The position numbers and the translations under genes were made by a program. The notes beneath the pieces were generated by a model. It had not been told where the DNA came from, made no database searches, and worked only from the letters and a program-made list of their open reading frames with translations. Below are positions 31,329 through 39,315 of a DNA stretch of 64,000 bases, piece by piece. This DNA comes from Solirubrobacter pauli (GTDB lineage: Bacteria; Actinomycetota; Thermoleophilia; Solirubrobacterales; Solirubrobacteraceae), in contig NZ_RBIL01000001.1 in NCBI RefSeq assembly GCF_003633755.1, forward strand, positions 3,271,426 through 3,335,425, read 5' to 3'. Position 1 is the first letter of the stretch, and the number at the start of each line of letters is the position of its first letter.

Positions 31329-32174
31329 TTAGGTGGAGGAGCGGTGGACGGCGATCGAGCCGTAGCCGGTGCGGACGTGCAGCTCGAGCGTCTCCTCGCC
31401 CGTGCCGGGGCCGGAGTCCGCCGCGAGGTCCGTGCGCACGACGCCGTGCTGGGAGGTCGCGTCGAGCCAGACGGCGGTGCCGGCGCGGACGCCGACGTCG
31501 ACGTTGCCGTAGGCGCCGTCGATGCGGATGACACCACGCAGGGCGTCACGCACGCGCACGGGCCCGTAGGCCGAGCGGATGGTCGCGCCGGCGCCGGCCG
31601 TGCCCAGCTCCAGGGGGCCGGTCGAGGTCTTCAGGTCGGCGGGGCCGTCGGTGCGGTCGACCATGATCGGGCCGTCGCCGGAGAGCTGCAAGCGGCCGCC
31701 GACGTGGCCGACACGGGTCGAGCCCCACTTGAAGCGAACGTCGGCGTCACCCGTCACGGTCGTGACCCGGTAGTCGCCGTGCCCGCCCTTGAGCTCGAGC
31801 CGCTCGGCCGTGTCCAGCGAGAGCTGGCCGAACGGCAGCTCGACGCTGACGGCGCCGAAGCGCCCCGCGAGCCGCGCAGAGCCGTACCGGACGAGCGCCG
31901 TGACGGCGGAGGTCTCCGGCAGCTCGACGACGAGGTCCACGGCGTCCTTGCCCGGGCCGAGCAGGCGGCGCTTCTGCGGCCCGCGGACGACGATCTCGTC
32001 GCCGACCCGGTCCACGCGCACGGCGTCGGCGGCCGCGCGGTCACCGCTGCGACCCGGGTTGCTCGGGGATGCGGTGATCGTGACGTCCGGGCGGTCGGTG
32101 GCGACCACGTCGAGCTTGCCGACTTCCAGCTCGATCCGCAGGGACGCCGGCCCGTCGACGGGCACGACGGTCAT
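31329..32174 (-). CDS. DUF4097 beta-helix protein
   Basis: 281 aa from ATG 32174, which overlaps the upstream gene's stop as ATGA (ATG 32183 is another option). No signal peptide or membrane segment. Repeated short strands with regularly spaced Gly/Asp (LRIELEVGKLDVVATDR, RSAYGPVRVRD, RIDGAYGNVDVGV, VRTGYGSIAVHRS) form the beta-helix/solenoid of the DUF4097 (adhesin-like) family. These are often found beside ABC exporters and small regulators; their function is unknown. Here it is the second gene of the RHH-DUF4097-ABC operon. Confidence 0.82.
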   Translation of the reverse strand: MTVVPVDGPASLRIELEVGKLDVVATDRPDVTITASPSNPGRSGDRAAADAVRVDRVGDEIVVRGPQKRRLLGPGKDAVDLVVELPETSAVTALVRYGSARLAGRFGAVSVELPFGQLSLDTAERLELKGGHGDYRVTTVTGDADVRFKWGSTRVGHVGGRLQLSGDGPIMVDRTDGPADLKTSTGPLELGTAGAGATIRSAYGPVRVRDALRGVIRIDGAYGNVDVGVRAGTAVWLDATSQHGVVRTDLAADSGPGTGEETLELHVRTGYGSIAVHRSST

Positions 32175-32656
32175 CGCACCCACCCCGTGTAGGAGCTGCC
32201 GTGCGACTGCTGGGGTGCGCGGCGCGGCTCCAGCGCCGCGCCGACCGCGCGCACGAACCAGGTGTTCAGCGAGACGCCCTCCGCGGCGGCGGCAGCCTCG
32301 GCGCGTGCCTTCAGCGAGTCGGGCAGGCGCAGCGTGGTGCGGCTGGTCGGCCCGTCGTCGGCGTCATCGGGCTCTTCGCGCGGCGCCGACGCCGATGACA
32401 CCACCGGATCCGTCGCCGGGGTGGCGACGACGAACTCGACGTCGCGCCCGCGCAGCCGCACGTCGACGGAGCCGGGGGCGAGCTCACGAGTGATCTCGCC
32501 CGCCGCCTCCGACAACGCCTCGAGCATGACGAGACGGGCCGCCGCGTCGAGTGCGGCGGCCAGTCGCTCGGCGATCTCCTGCGCCTCCGAACCTCCCGCC
32601 GCGGCCGCGTTGAGCAGCTGCCGCTGGAGCTCTTCGACGTAGTTCGTGATCTGCAT
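32171..32656 (-). CDS. ribbon-helix-helix (Arc/CopG/HicB-like) regulator
   Basis: 161 aa from ATG 32656, chosen because the codons upstream run through a perfect operator palindrome. N-terminal ~70 aa helical (QITNYVEELQRQLLNAAA), middle acidic/Ser-rich linker, then a C-terminal RHH: strand TTLRLPDSLKARAEAAAA with SLNTWFVRAVGAAL as the second helix. The tail is short and basic. Dimers of such proteins bind inverted repeats, and one lies directly upstream of this gene, so autorepression of the whole four-gene operon is likely. Confidence 0.8.
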   Translation of the reverse strand: MQITNYVEELQRQLLNAAAAGGSEAQEIAERLAAALDAAARLVMLEALSEAAGEITRELAPGSVDVRLRGRDVEFVVATPATDPVVSSASAPREEPDDADDGPTSRTTLRLPDSLKARAEAAAAAEGVSLNTWFVRAVGAALEPRRAPQQSHGSSYTGWVR

Positions 32657-32658
32657 GG

Positions 32659-32682
32659 CACCAGTGTGACACCACACTGGTG
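32659..32682 (-). promoter_or_regulatory. perfect 10-4-10 operator at the head of the RHH/ABC operon
   Basis: caccagtgtg (32659-32668), spacer acac, cacactggtg (32673-32682); it ends 2 bp before the start codon. On the minus strand a consensus -35 TTGACA (32686-32681) overlaps its edge. Bound repressor would occlude both polymerase and the start. Confidence 0.75.
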
Positions 32683-32704
32683 TCAAGTCAACCCCGGCGT
32701 GATG

Positions 32705-34840
32705 TCACGCGGTGACCGGCTCTGGCGCACGCCGCAGCGCCGTGCCCTCGATGTCGACGGAGGGCAGGAGGCGGTCCAGCCAGCGCGGCAGCCACCAGGC
32801 GCGCTCGCCGAGCAGCGCCATCACCGCGGGGATGAGCGTCATGCGGACGAGGAACGCGTCGACGAGGATCCCGAAGGCGAGCGCGAACCCGACCGACTTG
32901 ATGATCTCGTCGCTCTCGAGGATGAAGCCGGAGAAGACCGCGCCCATGATCAGCGCCGCCGCGGTGACGACGCGCGCGCCGTGGCGGAAGCCCTCGGTCA
33001 CCGATCGCGTCGAGTCCGCTCCGTGCACGTGCTCCTCGCGCATGCGGGACACCAGGAACACCTGGTAGTCCATCGCCAGGCCGAAGAGGATGCCGATCAC
33101 GAGGATCGGCAGCAGCGACGTGATCGGCGCGGCCTGGCCCACGCCGATCAGGTCGGCCCCGAACCCCTTCTGGAAGACCGTGACGAGGGCGCCGAGGGTC
33201 GCGCCGATCGTCAGCAGGAACCCGCCGATCGCGGTCAGGGGCACGAGCACGGACCGGAAGGCGATCGCCAGCAGCACGAACGCGATCCCCACGACCACGG
33301 CCAGGAACGGGATCAGCGCGCCGGCGAGCCGGTCGGAGACGTCGATGTTGACGGCGGTCTGGCCGGTCACCAGCACGTCGGCGCCGAGCTGGTGCTCGAG
33401 CTCCGGCGCGCGGTCGCGGATCGCCTTCACCAGGTCCTTGGTCTGCGCCGTGGACGGTCCGGTCGTGGCGATCAGCGACAGGATCGCGGTGTCTCCGGCC
33501 GCGTTGAGCGTCGGCTCGCCCAGGCTCGCGACGCCCGGTTGGGTGCGCAGCGCGCGGGCGACGCCGGCGGCGGCGCGTCCCGCGTCCTCGCCGTCGACGA
33601 CGATCATCAGTGGCCCGCCGGAGCCGGGGCCGAAACCCGCGCTCAGGAGGTCGTAGGCCTTGCGGTTCGTGGTCTCGGGCGCGGCGGTGGAGTCATCCCC
33701 CATGCCGAGCCGCATGTCGAGCATCGGCAGTGCGCACGCGCCGAGCGCGACGACGGTGAGCGCGAGGGCCGGCACGCGGTGCCGGGTGACGAGGCCCGCC
33801 CAGCGCGAGCCGGCGGTCGGCCGCGTCGCGCGCGGGCCGGTCTCGAAGTTCTTGCCCTTCGCCAGCCGCGTCCCGGCGAAGCCGAACAGCGCGGGCACGA
33901 GCGTGAGCGCGACGAGCACCGCGACCGTGACCGTCGCGGCCGCGGCGAGCCCCATCGCGGTCAGGAACGGGATGCCGACGACCGAGAGCGCGGCCAGGGC
34001 GATCACGACCGTCGCGCCCGCGAACACGACCGCGCTGCCCGCCGTGCCGACCGCACGGCCCGCCGACTCCTCCGGGTCCAGCCCCTGAAAGAGCTGGGTG
34101 CGGTGGCGGGAGAGGATGAACAGCGCGTAGTCGATGCCGACGGCGAGGCCGAGCATCAGCGCGAGCGTGGGAACGGCGTCGCTCAGGTCGACGAAGCCGG
34201 TGGCCGCGGTGATGCCGGCGAGCCCGATGCCCACGCCCAGCGCCGCGGTGAGCAGCGGCAGCCCGGCGGCGAGCAGCGTGCCGAACGTGAACGCGAGCAC
34301 GAGCGCGGCGACGCCGAACCCGAGGAACTCGCCGACGCCCGACTCGTTCGCGGCGATCACGGCGTCACCGCCGAACTCGACCTGCACGCCGGCCCGCTCG
34401 GCCTGCTCGGCGGCGTGCTGGACCGCTGCGCGCGAGGTGTCGGGCAGGTCGTCGGCGCTCGCGTCGAAGCTCACCTGCGCGAGCCCGACGCGGCCGTCCT
34501 CGGACAGCTCCGGAGCGCTCGCCTCGGCCACGTCGGGCGCCCGCCCGACCTGCGCGAGCGCGGCGTCGACGGCGGCTCGGCGCTCGCCGGTCAGCGCCTC
34601 GCCCTCGGGTGCGGCGAACACGATCCGGCCGGACGCGCCGTTGGCCTCCGGGAAGCGCTGGTCGAGCAGGTCGATCGCGGCCTGCGAGTCCGTGCCGGGG
34701 ATGGTGAACGAGCCTTCGGTGGGACCGCTGAGGGTCGCGGCGCCGACGAACATGGCCCCGAAGAGGGCGATCCAGACGGCGAGGACGAGTCGCCGCCGGC
34801 GGTAGGCGGTACGGCCGAGTCTGTAGAGCGCTGATGCCAT
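32705..34840 (-). CDS. MMPL/RND-family membrane transporter
   Basis: 711 aa from ATG 34840 (MASALYRLGRTAYRRRR). Twelve membrane segments in two halves, each beginning with one helix then a large extracytoplasmic domain; the family patches PTLALMLGLAVGIDYALFILSRHR and PILVIGILFGLAMDYQVFLVSRMREE carry the transmembrane Asp-Tyr residues of the proton relay. MmpL-type pumps export lipids, siderophores or drugs. Divergent from a two-component system (108 bp apart), a natural candidate regulator. Located just downstream of the RHH operon promoter on the same strand's opposite side (48 bp gap). Confidence 0.92.
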   Translation of the reverse strand: MASALYRLGRTAYRRRRLVLAVWIALFGAMFVGAATLSGPTEGSFTIPGTDSQAAIDLLDQRFPEANGASGRIVFAAPEGEALTGERRAAVDAALAQVGRAPDVAEASAPELSEDGRVGLAQVSFDASADDLPDTSRAAVQHAAEQAERAGVQVEFGGDAVIAANESGVGEFLGFGVAALVLAFTFGTLLAAGLPLLTAALGVGIGLAGITAATGFVDLSDAVPTLALMLGLAVGIDYALFILSRHRTQLFQGLDPEESAGRAVGTAGSAVVFAGATVVIALAALSVVGIPFLTAMGLAAAATVTVAVLVALTLVPALFGFAGTRLAKGKNFETGPRATRPTAGSRWAGLVTRHRVPALALTVVALGACALPMLDMRLGMGDDSTAAPETTNRKAYDLLSAGFGPGSGGPLMIVVDGEDAGRAAAGVARALRTQPGVASLGEPTLNAAGDTAILSLIATTGPSTAQTKDLVKAIRDRAPELEHQLGADVLVTGQTAVNIDVSDRLAGALIPFLAVVVGIAFVLLAIAFRSVLVPLTAIGGFLLTIGATLGALVTVFQKGFGADLIGVGQAAPITSLLPILVIGILFGLAMDYQVFLVSRMREEHVHGADSTRSVTEGFRHGARVVTAAALIMGAVFSGFILESDEIIKSVGFALAFGILVDAFLVRMTLIPAVMALLGERAWWLPRWLDRLLPSVDIEGTALRRAPEPVTA

Positions 34841-34948
34841 GGGAGCAGCGTCGGGTCTCGAGCACGGCACGACGAGCACCCCAGGACGTGATCCACCTGC
34901 TCCTTTCGGAGCAGGTCGCGGAGTCCACGGCTACCTAACCTTCGCCTC

Positions 34949-36085
34949 ATGCCCCGGCACCGGCCGACCGCAGGCGACGTCGTCGCCACCGTCCTCGCCC
35001 TGGCGGTCTGCATCGGCTTCACGCTCGTGGTGCGCGGCGACGTGGAGGAGGTCGACCGCGACTTCGACGGGCTCGCCGTCGCCCTCATCCTCCTCGGCTT
35101 CGCGCCGATCGTGCTCTGGCGCACGCAGCCGCTCATCCCCGCGGGCTGCGCGCTCGCGACCGTGCTCGTCGGCATGGCGCTCGGCTACACGTTCATCGGC
35201 CCGATCGTCTTCGCCATCGGGCTGGTGGGCTGGGCGGCCTCCCGCGCGGAGACGTCCACGACCCGGACGCTCGGGCTGTGCTCCGGCCTCACGTTCGCGA
35301 TCGTGGTGTCCGTCAAGGCGGACGAGCAGACGGTGCTGGCCGCGATCGGCGGGTTCGCGATCGGCATGGTCCCGGCGTTGATCGGCGAGCAGCTCCGCGC
35401 CGAGCGGGAGCGTGCGCGGGCCGCGCACGAGCTGGCGCGCCGGGTCGAGGAGCTGCGCGACCACGACGTGCAGCGCGCGGTCGCGGAGGAGCGGTTGCGG
35501 ATCGCGCGCGACGTGCACGACATCACCGGACACCATCTCAGCGCGATCGCCCTGCAGTCGGCGGGCGCGGGCCGGACGACCCGGGACCCCGTCGCGCGTG
35601 CCGCCTTCGAGCGCATCCACGGCCTCACCGCGGAGGCGCTGGGGGAGACGCGGCGGTCGCTCGGCGTGCTGCGGGCGTCCGAGCCCGCGGAGCTCGCGCC
35701 GCCGCCGCGGTTGGAGCACCTCGAGCAGCTGCTCGTCCCGGTGCGCGCCGCCGGGCTCGACGTGCGGCTCCGCGTCGAGGGCGACGTGCGCGAGCTGTCG
35801 GAAACGGCGGAGATGTCCGCCTACCGGGTCGTCCAGGAGTCGATCACGAACGTCATCCGCCACGCGCAGGCGGAGACGGTGGAGATCGTCGTCGCCTACG
35901 GCGCGCAGGCCGTGACGCTGACGGTCCGCGACGACGGGCGGGGCGGCGCGGACGCGCGCGCCGGCAGCGGCATCGAGGGCATGCGCGAGCGGACGGCGCT
36001 CGTCGGGGGATCGCTGTCCGCGGGCGCGGTCGACGGGCACGGCTGGGCGGTGCGAGCGACGCTCCCGCTGGAGGAGCGCGCGTGA
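34949..36085 (+). CDS. NarL-family sensor histidine kinase
   Basis: 378 aa. Four to five membrane helices (res 10-145), then a coiled helix (AERERARAAHELARRVEEL) and the HisKA_3 dimerisation/phosphoacceptor segment ERLRIARDVHDITGHHL with His190. The ATPase domain shows the N box (ESITNVIRHAQAE), G1 DDGRGG and GIEGMRERTALVGG. No large extracellular sensor domain, so it probably senses a membrane signal. GTGA overlap with its response regulator; divergent from the MMPL exporter. Confidence 0.92.
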   Translation: MPRHRPTAGDVVATVLALAVCIGFTLVVRGDVEEVDRDFDGLAVALILLGFAPIVLWRTQPLIPAGCALATVLVGMALGYTFIGPIVFAIGLVGWAASRAETSTTRTLGLCSGLTFAIVVSVKADEQTVLAAIGGFAIGMVPALIGEQLRAERERARAAHELARRVEELRDHDVQRAVAEERLRIARDVHDITGHHLSAIALQSAGAGRTTRDPVARAAFERIHGLTAEALGETRRSLGVLRASEPAELAPPPRLEHLEQLLVPVRAAGLDVRLRVEGDVRELSETAEMSAYRVVQESITNVIRHAQAETVEIVVAYGAQAVTLTVRDDGRGGADARAGSGIEGMRERTALVGGSLSAGAVDGHGWAVRATLPLEERA

Positions 36086-36762
36086 GCATCCGCGTCGTGA
36101 TCGCCGACGACCAAGCGATCTCGCGCCACGGGCTGCGGATGATCCTCGAGAGCGAGCCGGGCATCGAGGTGGTGGGCGAGGCGATCGACGGCCTCGACGC
36201 GGTCGGCCAGGTCGGGCGGCGCACGCCCGACGTGGTGCTGATGGACATCCGGATGCCACGGATGGACGGGCTGGAGGCGACGCGCCGGCTGCGCGACGTG
36301 CCGGACGTCGAGGTGATCATCATCACGACGTTCGACCTCGACGAGTACGTGCTCGAGGCGCTGCGCGCGGGTGCGGTCGGCTTCCTCGTCAAGGACTCGC
36401 CGCCGGAGCGGATCATCGACGCCGTCCGCTCGGTCGCGCGCGGCGACGCGCTGATCGCGCCGGAGGTCACGCGGCGGCTGCTCGGCCGGTTCGTGTCGAC
36501 GATGCCGGCCCGGGCGGGCGACCCGCGCCTCGCCGCGCTCACCCCGCGCGAGCACGACGTGCTGCTGGAGATCGCCGGCGGGCACAGCAACGCCGACATC
36601 GCCGCGCGGCTGCACCTGGAGGAGAGCACGGTCAAGGGGCACGTGCGGCGGCTGCTGGCCAAGCTCGGGCTCGCGAGCCGCGTGCAGGCCGTGATCTTCG
36701 CCTACGAGACGGGGCTCGTGGCGCCGGGGTCAGTGCAAGGGGCAGAGGAGCTGCGGGACTGA
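36082..36762 (+). CDS. NarL/FixJ-family response regulator
   Basis: 226 aa from GTG 36082, overlapping the kinase stop by 4 bp. Receiver domain with acidic pocket (IADDQ), phosphoacceptor Asp55 (VLMDIRMP), Thr (IITTF) and Lys (FLVKDS). C-terminal LuxR-type HTH: LTPREHDVLLEIAGGHSNAD then LEESTVKGHVRRLLAKLGL. Transcription factor for the kinase upstream. Its 3' end overlaps the convergent small membrane protein gene by 33 bp. Confidence 0.94.
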   Translation: MSIRVVIADDQAISRHGLRMILESEPGIEVVGEAIDGLDAVGQVGRRTPDVVLMDIRMPRMDGLEATRRLRDVPDVEVIIITTFDLDEYVLEALRAGAVGFLVKDSPPERIIDAVRSVARGDALIAPEVTRRLLGRFVSTMPARAGDPRLAALTPREHDVLLEIAGGHSNADIAARLHLEESTVKGHVRRLLAKLGLASRVQAVIFAYETGLVAPGSVQGAEELRD

Positions 36763-36873
36763 GCCGTCGGCATCCTCGGCCATCGCCTCGTTGACCTGGT
36801 AGAGCACGCCGAGGAACGTGACGCCGGTGATCAGCAGTCCGACCAGCAGGTAGATCACGCTCTGCCGGGTCAT
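36730..36873 (-). CDS. 47-aa single-span membrane protein coupled to an MFS gene
   Basis: MTRQSVIYLLVGLL then one hydrophobic helix to about residue 24, followed by an acidic tail (EAMAEDADG) ending in QLLCPLH. Its ATG overlaps the stop of the upstream MFS transporter as ATGA, a strong sign of translational coupling. Small enough to be missed by annotation pipelines. It could be an accessory subunit of the transporter; no family is recognised. Its last 33 bp overlap the response regulator gene on the other strand. Confidence 0.6.
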   Translation of the reverse strand: MTRQSVIYLLVGLLITGVTFLGVLYQVNEAMAEDADGSVPQLLCPLH

Positions 36874-38090
36874 GCCGCGCTCGGGGCCACCGCGGCGGCG
36901 CTGCGCTCGCGGATCGGCAGGTGGACGAGCGCGGCCGCGACGCTCAGCGCGATGCACAGCACCCACATCAGGTCGTAGCTGCCCGTGGCCTCGTAGACCG
37001 TGCCGCCGAGCAGCGCGCCCACGAACGCGCCGACCTGGTGCGAGAGGAAGACCACGCCGAACAGCATGCCCACGTGCCGCGTCCCGAACATCAGCGCGAC
37101 GAGCCCGGAGGTGAGCGGCACGGTCGAGAGCCACAGCAGCCCGATCAGCGCCGAGAAGACGAGCACGCTGCCGACAGTCACCGGGAGCAGCAGGAAGATC
37201 AGGAACGCGGCGGCGCGGCCGAGGTAGATGCCGCTCAGCAGCAGCCGGCGCGGGTGGCGGCCGCCGAGGATGCCCGACGAGTACGCCCCGATCACGTTGA
37301 ACAGGCCGATCAGCGACAGCGACCACGCGGCGAGGCCCTTGCTCAGCCCCTGGTCGGTCAGGTACGGCGGCAGGTGCGTCGTGATGAACGCGATGTGGAA
37401 GCCGCAGACGAAGAAGCCGCTCGTCAGCAGCAGGTAGCTCGGGTGGTGCACGGCCGCGCGCAGCGCCTCACGTGCGGACAGCTGGTCGCCGTCCGCCTCG
37501 TCGGCGTGGTCGCCCTTGCCGGAGAGCGAGCGCGCGAGCAGCGGCACCAGCAGCAGCGTGGCCGAGAGCAGGATCAGGGCGGTCTCGGCGCCGTACGCGT
37601 CGATGAACCCCTGGCCGAGCGGGGCGAACAGGAACTGGCCCATCGAGCCCGCCGCGGTCGCGAGGCCCATCGCCCACGAGCGCTTGGCCGGCTCCACCAG
37701 CCGCGCGAAGGCGGCGATCACGATCGTGAACGAGCCGCCCGCGACGCCGAGGCCGACGATCACGCCGCCGGTGAGCGTGAGCACGCCGGGCGAGCTGGTG
37801 ACCGACATCAACGCCACGCCCGCCGCGTACACGAAGCCGCCGACGGCCAGCACGCGCCCGGCGCCGTAGCGATCGGCGACCGCGCCCGCGAACGGCTGCC
37901 CGAGGCCCCACAGCAGGTTCTGGACCGCGATGGCGAGCGCGAACGCCTCGCGGTCCCAGCCGCGCAGGTCGGTCAGCGGCGCGGTGAACAGGCCGAACGT
38001 CGTCCGCACGCCGAACGTGATGATCGCGATCAGGCAGCCCGCGACGACGATCACCGTCGGGCTGCGCCACCAGGGCCGGCTCGCAGACAT
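36870..38090 (-). CDS. MFS transporter (oxalate/formate antiporter / monocarboxylate-like)
   Basis: 406 aa, 12 membrane segments. N-terminal TFGVRTTFGLFTAPL and WDREAFALAIAVQNLLWG match the OFA/MCT-like MFS group; motif A reads AVADRYGAGRVL. A central cytoplasmic loop (SGKGDHADEADGDQLSAREAL) joins the halves. Probable organic-anion or small-acid transporter, substrate unknown. Divergent from an HxlR regulator with nested inverted repeats between them. A 47-aa membrane protein is translationally coupled behind it. Confidence 0.9.
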   Translation of the reverse strand: MSASRPWWRSPTVIVVAGCLIAIITFGVRTTFGLFTAPLTDLRGWDREAFALAIAVQNLLWGLGQPFAGAVADRYGAGRVLAVGGFVYAAGVALMSVTSSPGVLTLTGGVIVGLGVAGGSFTIVIAAFARLVEPAKRSWAMGLATAAGSMGQFLFAPLGQGFIDAYGAETALILLSATLLLVPLLARSLSGKGDHADEADGDQLSAREALRAAVHHPSYLLLTSGFFVCGFHIAFITTHLPPYLTDQGLSKGLAAWSLSLIGLFNVIGAYSSGILGGRHPRRLLLSGIYLGRAAAFLIFLLLPVTVGSVLVFSALIGLLWLSTVPLTSGLVALMFGTRHVGMLFGVVFLSHQVGAFVGALLGGTVYEATGSYDLMWVLCIALSVAAALVHLPIRERSAAAVAPSAA

Positions 38091-38101
38091 GGCCGCGGAC
38101 G

Positions 38102-38140
38102 GTACCAGACTTAGTTCAGTCAGTGAACCGACTCTGGTAC
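38102..38140. promoter_or_regulatory. nested inverted repeats between the MFS and HxlR genes
   Basis: Outer arms gtaccaga (38102-38109) and tctggtac (38133-38140) enclose an inner repeat gttca-N5-tgaac (38114-38128). Placed in the 62-bp gap between divergent starts; the likely binding site for the HxlR regulator. Confidence 0.65.
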
Positions 38141-38152
38141 GGTGGTCCGCGT

Positions 38153-38674
38153 ATGGCGCTGCCTCGCGAGTACGAGACCCAAGCCTGCGCGCTGGCCCGC
38201 GCGCTCGAGGTGGTCGGCGAGCGCTGGACGCTGCTGATCGTGCGCGACCTGTTCTTCGGCGTCACGCGCTTCACCGACCTGCAGACGCACCTCGACGTCC
38301 CCCGCGCCGTGCTCTCCGCCCGGCTCGCGCTGCTGGTCGAGGCGGGCATCGTCGAGCGCCGCCCGTACGCGCCCGGCCGCTTCGAGCACATCCTGACCGC
38401 CGCCGGGCTCGAGCTGTGGCCGATCGTGCACCAGCTGATGGGCTGGGGCGAGCGGCACCTGGTCGCGTCGGGGCCGGTCCGCCTGTTCGCGCACGCGACG
38501 TGCGGCACGGACCTCGCCGTGGACGGCGCCTGCCCGGCGTGCGCGGTCACGCCCGCGCCCGCCGACGTCGAGACCCGCCCCGGCCCGGGCGCGCCGAGCG
38601 TGCGCCGGACGGACCCGGTCAGCGTCGCGCTGCGCCGGCCGCACCGGCTGCTCGAGCCGGTCGTGGCCGCGTAA
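38153..38674 (+). CDS. HxlR family winged-helix regulator
   Basis: 173 aa from ATG 38153. The HxlR signature is clear: CALARALEVVGERWTLLIVRDLFFGVTRF..., with DVPRAVLSARLALLVEAGIVERRPY as recognition helix and wing, and a C-terminal dimer helix (LELWPIVHQLMGWGERH). A ~60-aa tail contains CGTDLAVDGACPACAV, four-cysteine-type spacing that might bind a metal, followed by an Arg/Pro-rich end. Probably controls the divergent MFS gene and itself. Confidence 0.9.
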   Translation: MALPREYETQACALARALEVVGERWTLLIVRDLFFGVTRFTDLQTHLDVPRAVLSARLALLVEAGIVERRPYAPGRFEHILTAAGLELWPIVHQLMGWGERHLVASGPVRLFAHATCGTDLAVDGACPACAVTPAPADVETRPGPGAPSVRRTDPVSVALRRPHRLLEPVVAA

Positions 38675-38675
38675 A

Positions 38676-38709
38676 CCGCAAAGCATCGTTTGCAAAGAGA
38701 CCTTTGCGG
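38676..38709. promoter_or_regulatory. operator upstream of the ArsR/MFS gene pair
   Basis: Inverted repeat ccgcaaag (38676-38683) and ctttgcgg (38702-38709), with a further gtttgcaaag palindrome (38688-38697) between. Three GCAAAG units in 32 bp, ending 15 bp before the start of the ArsR-like gene. Likely an autoregulatory site. Confidence 0.65.
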
Positions 38710-38724
38710 TCATACGGTCCATAC

Positions 38725-39315
38725 GTGGACGACCGCTCGATCACTCCCAGCCCGCAGCAGCTCCGGGCGCTGACGCACCCGGTGCGCCTGCGGATGCTCG
38801 GCCTCCTCCGCGCCGAGGGGCCGAGCACGGCGACGGCGCTGGCGGCTCGGCTCGGGCTCAACACCGGCGCGACGAGCTACCACCTGCGGCAGCTCGCGAC
38901 GCACGGGTTCATCCACGACGACCCGTCGCTGGGGACGGGGCGGGAGCGGTGGTGGCGAGCGGTGCACGCGTCGACGCGCACGGGGTGGGAGCCCCCGCAC
39001 CCGGCACCGGCCGACAAGGAGGCGCTGGACGCGTACCTGCAGTCGGTCGTCGTGGTCTACACGCAGATGCTCCAGCAGATGGTCGAGGAGCGCGCCACCC
39101 TGTCGCAGGAGTGGCGCACAGCGTCGACGGTGTCGGACTGGCGGTGCCGGTTGGACCCCGAGCAGGCGCGGCGGCTGATCGAGCAGGTCGGGCAGGTCAT
39201 CGAGGCGTTCGTCGCGGCCGAGGAGCGGCCGGAGTCGGACCCGGAGGCGGCGCCCTACGCGATCCTGTTCCACGGGTTCCCCCGGCCGGGAGGTGCGCGG
39301 GAAGGCTCGGCGTGA
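38725..39315 (+). CDS. ArsR-like winged-helix regulator
   Basis: 196 aa from GTG 38725. Classic ArsR/HTH_20 N-terminus: LRALTHPVRLRMLGLLR, GPSTATALAARLGLNTGATSYHLRQLATHGF, wing LGTGRERWWRA. The C-terminal ~110 aa are helical without the metal-binding cysteines of classical ArsR sensors, so this belongs to the large group of non-metal ArsR-type regulators often coupled to MFS pumps. The downstream MFS gene starts inside its stop codon (GTGA). Confidence 0.9.
   Translation: MDDRSITPSPQQLRALTHPVRLRMLGLLRAEGPSTATALAARLGLNTGATSYHLRQLATHGFIHDDPSLGTGRERWWRAVHASTRTGWEPPHPAPADKEALDAYLQSVVVVYTQMLQQMVEERATLSQEWRTASTVSDWRCRLDPEQARRLIEQVGQVIEAFVAAEERPESDPEAAPYAILFHGFPRPGGAREGSA

Noticed and set aside
32666-34834. 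A 722-codon plus-strand frame opposite the MMPL transporter
   Set aside because: Charged, repeat-like translation with no family features; the minus strand encodes an unmistakable 12-helix transporter.
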